DNA of 64,000 nt from Chitinophagaceae bacterium (GCA_023957155.1 JAMLHK010000002.1:62001-126000), one strand, 5' to 3'; shown: positions 44,165 through 53,709, counted from the stretch's first letter. Notes: generated from the sequence alone by a model not told the origin. Program-made: numbers and translations.

Positions 44165-46064
44165 CTGCTGCTCTCCACCATGATTCAACGGGAATGGCTT
44201 GTCTTTCAATCCCCGGCCCACTATAGTACAGCTCTAAAAAATACCTGTCGGAACGACTGTTATAATAATAAAGTTTTACGGGATGATAGCCTGCTTTTAA
44301 ATAGATATCTCCTTCGTAGTTGATCTCCCGGTCTAATTCTTCAAATAGCATTTTATCGTGTATATCTAATCGCAGTATATGATCGGCATGACCATAAAAA
44401 CGGTAATAGCCATCGGCAGGTACCCGGATATATCCTTCATAGATCACGCCCCAATACTGTTTGCTGTGGGGGATTCCTGTAAAACCGGGATGGGTCACCG
44501 TGCCTTCTACGCTGAAAGAAAGGTTACGGAATTTACCCAGGTCGTTATCTTTCAGTTCTCCTGTAAAATAGCGATAGTGCAGACCCGGATGCGGTTGGTG
44601 TAAGACAATGGCGGGGTATGCTTTTTCTTTAATATAATGGATGGAATGCGTACGGCTTTTACCGTACCGGTTAAAAGAAGCCGCTTTTACCGTGGCGCTT
44701 TTATCTAATATGATTTTTTGTTTATACTCCGGCGAGTTTTTACCGGGTTCGCTGTTATTTAAGGTATACCTGGTGACTTCGCCCGGCAGTGCGGGCTGCA
44801 ATTCAACCTGTATGGTGTCTGTAAATATTTTTCGTTTACCGGTGGCAACAGGTGCAGCAGGGGTAAGATTTTTGGCTATTTTATTCTTCCTGCTTTCCGT
44901 TAAAAGAAAGCTGTCAAATAAAACCCCGTTTTCATCTATAGCCTGGTATTCTAATGTGCTGCCGTTAATGCGTACGTAGCCGAAGTGATGAACTGTTCGC
45001 AGCTTATTGGTAAACCAGGAGCGGATGGGAGCGGGGTTTTCGAGCCGCCCACCGGCACCGCCTGTATTGATATAGATCACCCCGTTTTCATTAACGGTTT
45101 TGTTAGACAGGATCGGCCATGTCCTTTCATACGTATGGATGTGCCCGTAAAAGACAATGTCTACGTCATATTTATCATACAATGCAGTTAAGGACTGTAC
45201 CTCGTCATCACCGGATGTTGCGGCTTCCAGGCGTGTATTTCCAAAATCATCCTCATCGGAGGAAAACGGGGGATGGTGATGAACCACAAATTTCCAGTAA
45301 GCGGTTGATTTAGCCAGCGCCTGTTCTAACCAGCCATACAGGTCTGTTCCTTCTTCCTGGTACTGGTTGGTATCCAGCATAAATACCTCCGCATTACCGT
45401 AACGGAAGCTGTAATAATAAGGTTGAGGCACATACAGGTATTGATAGTACCATGCGGCATCGTGTTCATGATTGCCCGGTATGGTATAGATGGGAATGGT
45501 ATTCATGAAATTACGGGCAGGCAGAAAAAAATCAGTTACCCAGTCTTTTTTGCGGTATCCGAGGTCTACCAGGTCGCCGGCATGCAGGGCAAAGTTGGGA
45601 CGTTCTTTCAAAGCCTCGCCAACAACGCGGCCCCAGGCCCCGGGATCGGCAGCATCAATCTGGGAATCACTAAAAATGGTAAAGGCAAAAGCGCTACTGT
45701 CTTTTACTGCCGTTTGGAAAGTATGGGTTGCAGAAACCAAGGAATCTCCTCCCGGTAAAACAGATACCGTTTTGTAGAAATAAATTGTTTCCGGCTGCAG
45801 GTTCACGAGTGGGGCATAATGTATGATCCGTTTGCCCGGGATCGTGAATTGATCATCCCATACCGGCTGACCGGTGTGGAGCTTGGCGGTGCCGTAATAT
45901 ACCTGTGTAGTAGCAGAATCAGGTGTTTCCCAGTGAATGCGTATACTGGTTGGGGTAGTGTATTGCAAATAGGGATGAATAACAAAGTCGGGGGGACTTT
46001 GCCCGGCATTAGCCCGGAGCAGTATAATAACAAAATAAAGAAAGAGTGCAATATATTTCTTCAT
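44151..46064 (-). CDS. Exported purple acid phosphatase-like metallophosphoesterase with chitobiase-C and PA14 domains
   Basis: Signal peptide YIALFLYFVIILLRANAG, a PAP N-terminal Fn3-like domain (HPYLQYTTPTSIRIHWETPD), then a catalytic domain with IFSDSQID, LHAGDLVDLG, TIPGNHEHD, VVHHHPPF and FYGHIHTYERTWP. A chitobiase/beta-hexosaminidase C-terminal-like module (about residues 400-475) and a PA14 carbohydrate-binding-type domain (about 490-635, HYRYFTGELKDNDLGKF ... LELYYSGPGIE) follow. The last four residues (GGRP) and stop lie in a decayed type B repeat, so the repeat array has replaced the native 3' end. 637 aa. Confidence 0.88.
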   Translation of the reverse strand: MKKYIALFLYFVIILLRANAGQSPPDFVIHPYLQYTTPTSIRIHWETPDSATTQVYYGTAKLHTGQPVWDDQFTIPGKRIIHYAPLVNLQPETIYFYKTVSVLPGGDSLVSATHTFQTAVKDSSAFAFTIFSDSQIDAADPGAWGRVVGEALKERPNFALHAGDLVDLGYRKKDWVTDFFLPARNFMNTIPIYTIPGNHEHDAAWYYQYLYVPQPYYYSFRYGNAEVFMLDTNQYQEEGTDLYGWLEQALAKSTAYWKFVVHHHPPFSSDEDDFGNTRLEAATSGDDEVQSLTALYDKYDVDIVFYGHIHTYERTWPILSNKTVNENGVIYINTGGAGGRLENPAPIRSWFTNKLRTVHHFGYVRINGSTLEYQAIDENGVLFDSFLLTESRKNKIAKNLTPAAPVATGKRKIFTDTIQVELQPALPGEVTRYTLNNSEPGKNSPEYKQKIILDKSATVKAASFNRYGKSRTHSIHYIKEKAYPAIVLHQPHPGLHYRYFTGELKDNDLGKFRNLSFSVEGTVTHPGFTGIPHSKQYWGVIYEGYIRVPADGYYRFYGHADHILRLDIHDKMLFEELDREINYEGDIYLKAGYHPVKLYYYNSRSDRYFLELYYSGPGIERQAIPVESWWRAAGGRP

Positions 46065-46080
46065 ACCGGCTAAATTGAAA

Positions 46081-46119
46081 AAACCTGTAAGGGTACGGTT
46101 AAAGTACCCTTACAGGTTT
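46081..46119 (-). terminator. Terminator of the susCD operon
   Basis: A 16-bp perfect stem AAACCTGTAAGGGTAC (46081-46096) / its complement (46104-46119), 7-nt loop, followed on the minus strand by a T run. It separates susD from the PAP-like gene, which also lies on the minus strand. Confidence 0.85.
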
Positions 46120-46137
46120 AAAAATGATAAGCTAAGT

Positions 46138-47874
46138 TTATTGCAGTATCCACATCTTAACAGAAGGCAGATCTTTGCCTCCTATTGAAGATACGGCAGC
46201 ATCATATTGATCTTTGTTGTTGCTCGATTCATCCAGCGGATACATGTACCGGAAGGGGTAGGTGTATGTGGAGAATGATTCAACTATCTTGCCAATGAAT
46301 GCGGGTTTACCGGTTCTCCTGTAATCGGTATAGGCCTCGTTGTGGTCGGTAACCAGCAAAGACAACCATTTCTGGAGAGCGATTTTATCTAAGTCGGCAG
46401 TGCTGCCATCTAAGGCTACACCCGGCTTTGCATAGTAGTCGCTGAAATTATCCACGATCTTGTCTGAACCGATATGACTTGCCGGCTTGGTGCCGTTCTC
46501 GATCTGCCACCTTTCAAAGGATAACCGGATACCGTTTTCGTAGTAGCCCTGAACCGTTCCGGCAGAGATCCATCCTTTCTGGCGGGCTTCAGCAAGCAGG
46601 AATGCCATTTCGCTTGCCTCCATTATTACCGCTTTAAGACGGGGATCAGCGGTTTTGGCAATCAGCTGTGAAAAACCGGTGATACGACGGTTATCATAAA
46701 AACCGTTGGTACCGGGCAGGCTGGTAGAGCTGGCATACTGTGTGTTAATGTTTATGGGGTTAGGAGCGCCAAACCACATAGCATCCAGTGTATAAGGTAC
46801 AGATATTATACCACCATTCAGATCTCTTCCCGCAGCGGTCATATCCGCAGGAGTATATTCAGAAGCGGGATAATAATCTATCTTATATGTGAACCCGTTG
46901 ATCTTGATGTCTTCGCTGGACGCTGTGGCTTTGGCCGATATCGGCGACAGCGCCGGGGCAAAGAGCACGTACATACGCGGGTCATCAAGGGCTACCATCT
47001 GGTCTATCAGGTACTTGGTAGGCTTCTGCTCGGTAAAGTCATTACCGGTTCCAAAGTTTCTTTGCAGGTACCATGATTCCGCCTGGTTGGAGCCGGCAAA
47101 GGTAAGCCCGGCATTATCACCCACAGCCGACATATAGTTACCGCTGCCGGCGATGGATTGCATATCAGCGCTCAGGTCTCTTCCGGCTTTCTTAAAGGCC
47201 TCATAGGAGTGTGCCATCAGCCTGAATTTCAGGGAATTGGCAAATTTTAGCCATTTGGTCCGGTCGCCTTTAAAGAGTACGTCCTGGTCGGAGGGGAGCC
47301 CTTTGCTGCTGCCGTCTGACAAAATGGAAACGGCTTCATTCAGCAGGTCAAACATCTGCTCATATACTTCTTTCTGCGTATCGAATTTGGGAAACATATT
47401 CCCTTCCCTGCCCTGGTTGGCTTCGCTGAAGGGGATATTCCCGTATTTTTCGGTAAGGTACCCGCCTACCACGCATCTTAAAATATTGGCAGCCGCTGCA
47501 TTGGCCAGATTTCCCTCTTCGGTAGCCAGGTTTTTGAGCGATACCAGGTACCGCAACTGTTCGGTATAAGGATTGCTTCCCTCGTAGTTCCAATACTGAT
47601 CGGTGGTTCCGTAGAGTCCCGCCATCGCAGAACTCCCTCTGTAGCAGTCCATAAAGTAGAGTGAACCCTCACTCTTCTGCTCATTGAGTACCGCCCTGCC
47701 ATATTGCTGCGTAACCGACACAATCGAAGTGGTGAGCATGTACCGGGAATACGTGAAATAATTAACTGCAAGAGAGGTTTCCCGTTCATCGTACCTCAAT
47801 TGGCTCTTACTACAGGATACGCCCGCTACCAGCAGCGTCCCCAATGTAATATACAATATTGATCTTTTTATCAT
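46138..47874 (-). CDS. SusD/RagB family outer-membrane lipoprotein (SusD-like type 2)
   Basis: Surface lipoprotein that forms a lid on its SusC channel and binds nutrients. Lipobox LLVAGVSCSKSQ puts the lipidated Cys near residue 21. It has TPR-like helical regions (LRYLVSLKNLATEEGNLANAAAANI split by loops), LIDQMVALDDPRMYVLF, RLKAVIMEASEMAFLLAEARQKGW and ALQKWLSLLVTDHNEAYTDYRRTG, which fit the SusD-like 2 group. Start ATG 47874 (578 aa). It follows susC by 33 bp. Confidence 0.9.
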   Translation of the reverse strand: MIKRSILYITLGTLLVAGVSCSKSQLRYDERETSLAVNYFTYSRYMLTTSIVSVTQQYGRAVLNEQKSEGSLYFMDCYRGSSAMAGLYGTTDQYWNYEGSNPYTEQLRYLVSLKNLATEEGNLANAAAANILRCVVGGYLTEKYGNIPFSEANQGREGNMFPKFDTQKEVYEQMFDLLNEAVSILSDGSSKGLPSDQDVLFKGDRTKWLKFANSLKFRLMAHSYEAFKKAGRDLSADMQSIAGSGNYMSAVGDNAGLTFAGSNQAESWYLQRNFGTGNDFTEQKPTKYLIDQMVALDDPRMYVLFAPALSPISAKATASSEDIKINGFTYKIDYYPASEYTPADMTAAGRDLNGGIISVPYTLDAMWFGAPNPININTQYASSTSLPGTNGFYDNRRITGFSQLIAKTADPRLKAVIMEASEMAFLLAEARQKGWISAGTVQGYYENGIRLSFERWQIENGTKPASHIGSDKIVDNFSDYYAKPGVALDGSTADLDKIALQKWLSLLVTDHNEAYTDYRRTGKPAFIGKIVESFSTYTYPFRYMYPLDESSNNKDQYDAAVSSIGGKDLPSVKMWILQ

Positions 47875-47907
47875 AACATTCATTTTATAGATTTTGTTTG
47901 ATTAGCC

Positions 47908-50900
47908 TTAAAAATTAACGCCAATTTTTATACCCATAGTGCGGATTGGCGGTAATCCAAAGTCGGCCACACCCATACCTTCTATGCCATTATAGAAAGC
48001 AGTTTCCGGATCTTCATTCATTTTGTTTTTTGCCCAGAACATTACGTTCTTGGCGAAAACGGTAATGGATATATCCTGGCAACGTAATTTCTGCGCCAGC
48101 GACCTGTTGAAGGTATAGCTCAGGTTAATTTCCTTCAGCTTTAATGTAGTAGCATCGTGCGTTCTGAACTGGGCACCAGACCATAATTCCTGTCCTTCCA
48201 TGTTATAAGGATTCAAAATAAGCGTTTTGGTCAGATCATCCCCGTTCCTGATATAATCCGCATCATCGAGGCTCAGCTTTTCTTCTGCAGTCTTGCCGGA
48301 CATATCAACGTTGGGATTGATATATACCGCATTCCAGTAACCGAAATAACGGGGATCGCCATTGTACATGGTCATCAGTTCCTGCATCAGCTCCCTGTAA
48401 TTTTCAAAGCCGGGCTCAGTGAACATATCATCCGGGTTCGGCATGCTGGGCAAACCACCGGCAAAGCGACCACCTGTCCAGTACTGGTTATACTTATCGC
48501 CGTAGAGCGCCTTGATATCTGCCATACCATCGTCAATCATGATCTTCTGGGTTTCGGAAATGAACACACCGCCTTGCCGGTAGCTGGCAACGATATTGAG
48601 CCGGAAGTTTTTATACTTCGCATCCGCTACAAACCCGTAAATGGCCTTGGGGTTCATATTACCCAGGTAGCCGTTCTTCTTGATATAGTCTGTAGTAGTA
48701 ACCGCTTCTTCAATGATACCTTCGGGACCGGTCAGCATCATACCTTTATATTTCCCGGTCTGGATATAGCCGATAGGGTCTGCCGCATACATATCTCCTA
48801 CCTGAGAGCCTTTGAACAGCGGCAGTTGCGCTGATCCGCGATAACCGTAAAACCTTTCTGCAAAGCGGGGATCCAGCTCATCAATTACTGATTTAAACGT
48901 GCTGATATTACCGGTAAGGTTTACTAACCAGTTTTTGGTACGTACGGGTGTTACTGTTAAGGATGCCTCAATACCGGTAGATTTTACCGCACCCATATTG
49001 GTTTGTATTGAGTTATATCCGGTAGAGGTTACCATCGGCAGAAACTGGATCTGGTTGATATGGTCTTTGGAATACACGGTAAATTCACCCGATATGCGGT
49101 TATTCGCCGCCCGGAAATCAATACCTGCTTCTTTGGTTACGTTCAGTTCCGGGTTGATATTCGGGTCTACGGGAACGCCGCCAACAGTTCCTCTCGTAAC
49201 AGGTCCCCAGGGGGTACCTATCCCGTAGCTATCCAGGTTAATGGGTCTGCCGATGCCATAGCCGGTTTCTGCATAGCCTCCTCTCAGCTTGAGGAAGTTA
49301 AATACGTTACCCATATCAAAGGTTTCCGATGCGATCCAACTCAGTGATGCGCCGGGGTAGAAATGATGGTCTTTTTCATGGGGCAGGATACCCACCCAGT
49401 CGTTACGACCCGACAGTTCTACATAAACCATGTTCTGCCACCCGATGCTGGCTGTGGCATAGGCGCCATAGCTGCGGCTGGGGTATCCCCTGTTGAAATA
49501 CGCACCCTGCTTTACGTTAGGGGGCAATGCGCCGAAACTGAAGTCATTTGGTCTGGACAACTCAGCCCCGCCAAAACCGGAATTGCTGCCTTCGCCATAG
49601 TTATAGGAAAAGCCGCCCAATGCGTCAAGTGACAACTTACTGTCTAAAAAACGCTTATTGTAGGCCAGCAGCACATCATTCCTTACACTCAGCCCGTTGC
49701 TCTGGGCCTGCTCATATCCGCCTAACTCCTGCCTTTCCGACCCCCAGGGGGTTTTTCTTTCAAATGCGAAGTTATCATGGCTGATACCCGAACGCAGGGT
49801 GAGCAGGAGGGGATCAATGATCTTATAATCTAACTGTACTTTTCCAAAAAATACGTCTTTGGTATAGGACCGGATAACGTTTTGAGCGGCAAAATAAGGT
49901 CCGTTTTTACCAACTGCACCATCCTTGCCAACAGCGTTTAGCCTGCTCAGGCGATCTTCTCCCGGGTTCTTCAGGTAAGGTGTGTTCTGGTATCTTCCTT
50001 CATAGCCTTCGATCCAGGGATCAGCCTGTTGCCATTCTGACATTTTGGGCATATTGATCGGCATAGACATGGCGTGGGCCAGCGGGTTGTCTTCCCTTTT
50101 ATCCTGAACGTGCGACTGGTTAGGCACAAAGGTATGTGACCAGGATGCCTGGGAACTTACGGACAGTCTCTTGTTGATATTGTATTTAGAATCAAAAGAA
50201 ACGCTGTTCCGGGTAGTTCTGTTGCCGGGTACAACAGCATTGTGTACTAAGTTGCCTATGTTAAGCCGGTAGTTACCCTGATCGTAGTTGCCGGTTACCG
50301 CCACATTATTGTCAGCCATCACTCCTGTTCTCAGGAAGGCCAGCAGCGGGTTCTGGTCGCCACGAACCTGGAGTACAGATTTTTCCCACTCCTGGGTGAG
50401 CAGGTTCCACCTCCATACGGGCTCATTGTTGTTTACGTTGTCGTTGATATGCCAGCCAAGGCCTTTTTTATCTTCAGTGAGTGCACTTCCGTCTTCATCG
50501 CCCTGGAAAAAGGTACGCTGAACGGGAGGAGCGCTATAGGCCTGGTCGAAAGAAGTAGAGCTGGTTACGGAAACCCCTAATCCTCTTTTGGCACCTGCAC
50601 CGGATTTGGTGGTGATCAGGATCACACCGTTACCCGCTGAAGCTCCGTAGAGCGCGGCAGCACTGGCACCTTTCAGCACGGAGATGCTTTCTATATCATT
50701 GGGGTTGAGGGTAGAAATGAAGTTACCTGCGTCAATATTCGCTACGGTACCTACCGTGTTGGAGCCCAGCGCTATCCCGTTCAAAACGATCAGAGGCTGG
50801 GTTACATTATTGATATTGCTGGCTCCCATAATGCCGGCTAAGGAGGTAGCTCCGCGTATGTTGAACATTACGGAAGAGGTGGGGGAAGATGTAAGACTGT

Positions 50901-51720
50901 TCATCTGAACGCCGGTAACCTTACCTTCTACCGATTTCAGTACGTTAGAAACACCACCGGTTTCCATATCCTTGGCCTCAACGGAAGAAATATTATAGCC
51001 CAGTGATCTTTTTTCTTTCTTCATACCGAGAGAGGTTACTACTACCTGCTCTAACTCCCGGCTGGATGCTACAAGCGTAGCGTTCACTACCGACCTACCG
51101 GATACGGCAACCTCAATGGCATCGTAGCTGATATGGCTTATGGCCAGTACAGCATTGGAATTGCTCACGTTTAACGTAAACTCACCATTAGCATTTGTTG
51201 TCGTAACGTTAGAGGTACCTTTTTCAGTTACGGTAGCTCCTGCTACGGCGCCATTTTCATCGCTTATTCTTCCCCTTACGGTAAAGTCAGCAGCATCTGC
51301 ATCGGCAGAGGTTACTACAGCCGCCGGAATGGCAAAGTGCTGCCGGGCGCCTTGTTTAATAACATATACATCTTTTACTTTTTCAAAGACCAGTCCTGCA
51401 GACGAGAGTACCTTGCTAAGCACAACATCCGGGTTAGAATGCCTGGACGCGTCAAGTACATCGTAGTTCACATTAACTGATCTGAGGGTGTTTGATTCAT
51501 AGCTGTAATAGATGTTCTGATAGGTTTTTTTGAAGTCATTCATAAAATCCTGCAGGGAAGCTGTTCTGGTATCGCTTTCCGTGACAGGGTTGCCGGTTAC
51601 AGGGAAGGGGGTAAGGGCATTTGAGTCCTGCGCCCACGACCCGGTTGCAGCCATCAGGAAAAAGACGGCAGTCAACATTGTCCCTAAGCAGCGTGTAGAA
51701 AAAGATAGCTTTCTTTTCAT
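47908..51720 (-). CDS. SusC/RagA family TonB-linked outer-membrane transporter with N-terminal STN domain
   Basis: The 1270-residue channel partner of SusD. Signal peptide MKRKLSFSTRCLGTMLTAVF, then a secretin/TonB short N-terminal (STN) domain (about 48-120, QDFMNDFKKTYQNIYYSYES ... VIKQG), a carboxypeptidase-like domain (RGRISDENGAVAGATVTEKGT), plug with SVEAKDMETGG and LIVLNGIALG, and barrel ending IKIGVNF. The STN domain signals to a periplasmic FecR, encoded just upstream. Substrate unknown; nearby exported phosphoesterases suggest phosphorylated organics. Confidence 0.94.
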   Translation of the reverse strand: MKRKLSFSTRCLGTMLTAVFFLMAATGSWAQDSNALTPFPVTGNPVTESDTRTASLQDFMNDFKKTYQNIYYSYESNTLRSVNVNYDVLDASRHSNPDVVLSKVLSSAGLVFEKVKDVYVIKQGARQHFAIPAAVVTSADADAADFTVRGRISDENGAVAGATVTEKGTSNVTTTNANGEFTLNVSNSNAVLAISHISYDAIEVAVSGRSVVNATLVASSRELEQVVVTSLGMKKEKRSLGYNISSVEAKDMETGGVSNVLKSVEGKVTGVQMNSLTSSPTSSVMFNIRGATSLAGIMGASNINNVTQPLIVLNGIALGSNTVGTVANIDAGNFISTLNPNDIESISVLKGASAAALYGASAGNGVILITTKSGAGAKRGLGVSVTSSTSFDQAYSAPPVQRTFFQGDEDGSALTEDKKGLGWHINDNVNNNEPVWRWNLLTQEWEKSVLQVRGDQNPLLAFLRTGVMADNNVAVTGNYDQGNYRLNIGNLVHNAVVPGNRTTRNSVSFDSKYNINKRLSVSSQASWSHTFVPNQSHVQDKREDNPLAHAMSMPINMPKMSEWQQADPWIEGYEGRYQNTPYLKNPGEDRLSRLNAVGKDGAVGKNGPYFAAQNVIRSYTKDVFFGKVQLDYKIIDPLLLTLRSGISHDNFAFERKTPWGSERQELGGYEQAQSNGLSVRNDVLLAYNKRFLDSKLSLDALGGFSYNYGEGSNSGFGGAELSRPNDFSFGALPPNVKQGAYFNRGYPSRSYGAYATASIGWQNMVYVELSGRNDWVGILPHEKDHHFYPGASLSWIASETFDMGNVFNFLKLRGGYAETGYGIGRPINLDSYGIGTPWGPVTRGTVGGVPVDPNINPELNVTKEAGIDFRAANNRISGEFTVYSKDHINQIQFLPMVTSTGYNSIQTNMGAVKSTGIEASLTVTPVRTKNWLVNLTGNISTFKSVIDELDPRFAERFYGYRGSAQLPLFKGSQVGDMYAADPIGYIQTGKYKGMMLTGPEGIIEEAVTTTDYIKKNGYLGNMNPKAIYGFVADAKYKNFRLNIVASYRQGGVFISETQKIMIDDGMADIKALYGDKYNQYWTGGRFAGGLPSMPNPDDMFTEPGFENYRELMQELMTMYNGDPRYFGYWNAVYINPNVDMSGKTAEEKLSLDDADYIRNGDDLTKTLILNPYNMEGQELWSGAQFRTHDATTLKLKEINLSYTFNRSLAQKLRCQDISITVFAKNVMFWAKNKMNEDPETAFYNGIEGMGVADFGLPPIRTMGIKIGVNF

Positions 51721-52784
51721 AACTGTTTTGATTGAGGGTTAATAATGAATAATTGTTGGTTTTGTGTTTGTATGCTGATATTTAAGGTTTTCTCGATAAC
51801 TTTTATCAGGGTGGTAAAATCATTGACGGATACTACTGCGGTGATCATCAGGTTGGCCTGTGCGGGAGAACTGAAGACCATATCTATCCCGTAATATTCT
51901 TTGATCAGCCGGGCTACGGTTTGAAGCGTAGTACCTTCAAAATGCCATTCGTTTTCATTCCATGCTGCGGTATACAGCGCGGTGTTGGTTTTGGCAATCA
52001 TGAACTCATTGTTGACGGTATCCACGTCAAGCGTGTAACCCGGCTGCATATATACGGTTTTTCTTTTATCTTTTTCCAGCGTTACATTTACCTTTCCCCG
52101 GGTTAATACTACGTGGGTTGCTTTGGATCGTGCATTTACATTAAACTCGGTTCCGGTTACATATATTTTCACCTCGTTGGCATGAACAATAAAGGGAATA
52201 AGGGATGGGGTCTGTGTTACGTGGAAATAGGCATTCCCTTCTAAAAAAACTTCTCTTACGGAAGCTGTGGAAAAGTCGCTGTTATAGCTTAGGGTAGAAT
52301 TGCCGTTAAGTACTACGATGGAACTGTCGGGCAGCAAAATCTTTCTTATCTGCCCGATCTGCGTTGTTTCCGAGAGTGTGGAAACCGCAGCATCTGCCGG
52401 GGCAGGGGAGATGTAAATGAACCGGAAAGCAAAAACTAAGGTAAGAACAGCCGCTGCCATCAGCCACCACTTAACATTTTTGACAGGGGAATAGGTGATA
52501 TGGGTATCAACAGGAGGCTTGCTGACCTGTTCAAAAATACTCTTCCTGAGAGTTTCTTTTTCGGATGGTGACAGGAAGGGGGTATGAAACCCGGTTAAAA
52601 TTAAGTGTTGAACCAGCTTGGATGCATTGTTTATGGTAATCTGCTGCCCGGGATGCCGGAACTGATAGTCCTCCCAAAAGGCGCGGTTTTCGTCATCAGG
52701 AAGCAAAACCCACTGCTGAAAATATTGGTCAGCAGCAAATTCTTCTTCGGTGAAATTTTTATAATATGAACTGGCCGGTTTCAT
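51717..52784 (-). CDS. FecR family anti-sigma regulator
   Basis: Inner-membrane regulator that receives a signal from the STN domain of its TonB partner. The cytoplasmic N-terminus (FTEEEFAADQYFQQWVL) is followed by one transmembrane helix (VKWWLMAAAVLTLVFAFRFIYIS, about residues 104-127, split by a basic edge), FecR domain (GQIRKILLPDSSIVVLNGNSTL) and DUF4974-like C-terminus (WNENEWHFEGTTLQTVARLI). 355 aa. It overlaps susC by 4 bp. The ECF sigma gene normally just upstream is missing. Confidence 0.92.
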   Translation of the reverse strand: MKPASSYYKNFTEEEFAADQYFQQWVLLPDDENRAFWEDYQFRHPGQQITINNASKLVQHLILTGFHTPFLSPSEKETLRKSIFEQVSKPPVDTHITYSPVKNVKWWLMAAAVLTLVFAFRFIYISPAPADAAVSTLSETTQIGQIRKILLPDSSIVVLNGNSTLSYNSDFSTASVREVFLEGNAYFHVTQTPSLIPFIVHANEVKIYVTGTEFNVNARSKATHVVLTRGKVNVTLEKDKRKTVYMQPGYTLDVDTVNNEFMIAKTNTALYTAAWNENEWHFEGTTLQTVARLIKEYYGIDMVFSSPAQANLMITAVVSVNDFTTLIKVIEKTLNISIQTQNQQLFIINPQSKQL

Positions 52785-52913
52785 TCTTTTGGTTAAGAGA
52801 GGATGTATTGAGCCGGGATACTCAAAACACTTTATATATTTTTTAACCTATATCAACGAATATATTTTAAATTTTAGTATGTATATGTATAAAAGTTTCT
52901 GATCTTTTTCTCT

Positions 52914-52943
52914 CCGCCCCCCACCCGTATTTTCTGGGGGCGG
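52914..52943. repeat. GC-rich inverted repeat
   Basis: CCGCCCCC ... GGGGGCGG, 8-bp stem, in the AT-rich gap upstream of fecR where a sigma gene would be expected. No T run on either side. The rest of 52785-52961 shows no gene and no -7 element that I can place. Confidence 0.4.
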
Positions 52944-52961
52944 AAAGTTGCATTCCCGTTC

Positions 52962-53044
52962 TTCCGTTAAGCTTTCCGGTCTGACGCCGTTGCGTACCGA
53001 CCGGAAAGGCAGCGGTTGGTGGGGTGTTTGTTGGTATAGTATGA
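52962..53044. repeat. 83-bp direct repeat, left copy flanking vapBC (contains type A unit 52972-53008)
   Basis: Matches 53888-53970 at 81 of 83 positions. The A unit (arms CTTTCCGGTC / GACCGGAAAG) is followed not by unit B but by a tail GCGGTTGGTGGGGTGTTTG that occurs only in these two copies. Ends 16 bp from the vapC stop. Confidence 0.88.
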
Positions 53045-53060
53045 ATATGACGGTGTTAAG

Positions 53061-53465
53061 TCACTTTAGCCAATTCATAAGCTCAAGCCCCTTGATCCTT
53101 TTGAAATGGTCAATATTGTTTGTTACCAATTGTAAGTCGTTGGTCAAGGCAATTCCAGCTATTAAACAATCTGTATGTCCGATTGGCTGACCTATCTTTT
53201 TGAGTTCAGCATATATCTCTGCAGCCTGGTGTGTTGCACTAATCGTTAGAGGGAGAATTTTATTTAATTGGGAAAATTCCGTGAACTTTTTCAATTGTTT
53301 CCTGGCATCTTTGTAAAGTAGTCCGTTTAAAATTTCATAATAGGTAATGATACTGAGATTAATTGCGTCATAGTCTTTTAAATATCTTTCCACCTGCTTT
53401 ACTACTTGGGGTGTCCCACGCAAGAACTCGGAAAGTATATCAGTGTCTACCAATGCAGGTTTCAT
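53061..53465 (-). CDS. vapC: PIN-domain ribonuclease toxin, VapC-like
   Basis: Mg2+-dependent RNase toxin. PIN motifs: VDTDILSEFLRGT near the N-terminus (first Asp), ILNGLLY with preceding Glu in YYEI, and IGHTDCLIAGIALTNDLQLVTNNIDHF (conserved Asp residues). 134 aa, normal. It overlaps the antitoxin gene by 4 bp. The module sits between 83-bp direct repeats. Confidence 0.9.
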   Translation of the reverse strand: MKPALVDTDILSEFLRGTPQVVKQVERYLKDYDAINLSIITYYEILNGLLYKDARKQLKKFTEFSQLNKILPLTISATHQAAEIYAELKKIGQPIGHTDCLIAGIALTNDLQLVTNNIDHFKRIKGLELMNWLK

Positions 53466-53701
53466 ACATTAATATCTCGTTCAAAAAGATCACTTCGGGT
53501 CTGCTTGATTTGTTTTTTAAACTCCCTATAGTCTTTGGTGGACATATCAGCCAGGGATCCTGCAAAAGAAAGAATTTTTTTACTTGCATTATCCGACTTC
53601 TTAGTGCTTACTCGTAAAGAATGGATAATAGAATATAAATCTTCCAGTCTGTCAACTGGAACGTTTTTAAGTTCTTTTAATATAGTATTGAGTGTCATCA
53701 T
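53462..53701 (-). CDS. Antitoxin partner of the VapC-like toxin (79 aa)
   Basis: A small protein with a predicted N-terminal helix pair (LNTILKELKNVPVDRLEDLYS) and basic, probably disordered C-terminus that would wrap the toxin (FKKQIKQTRSDLFERDINV). Function inferred mainly from the 4-bp overlap with vapC. TATCTTTG lies 8 nt upstream of the ATG. The next codon is also ATG. Confidence 0.75.
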   Translation of the reverse strand: MMTLNTILKELKNVPVDRLEDLYSIIHSLRVSTKKSDNASKKILSFAGSLADMSTKDYREFKKQIKQTRSDLFERDINV

Positions 53702-53709
53702 GAATGACT

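Noticed and set aside
43687-44226. Open frame of 179 codons made of a 41-residue repeat
   Set aside because: It is the translation of the non-coding 123-bp tandem repeat, overlaps a real gene on the other strand, and has no plausible start context or family.
52785-52961. Remnant of an ECF sigma gene upstream of fecR
   Set aside because: Looked for sigma-70 region 2 or 4 residues in all frames; the stretch is AT-rich and gives nothing recognisable.
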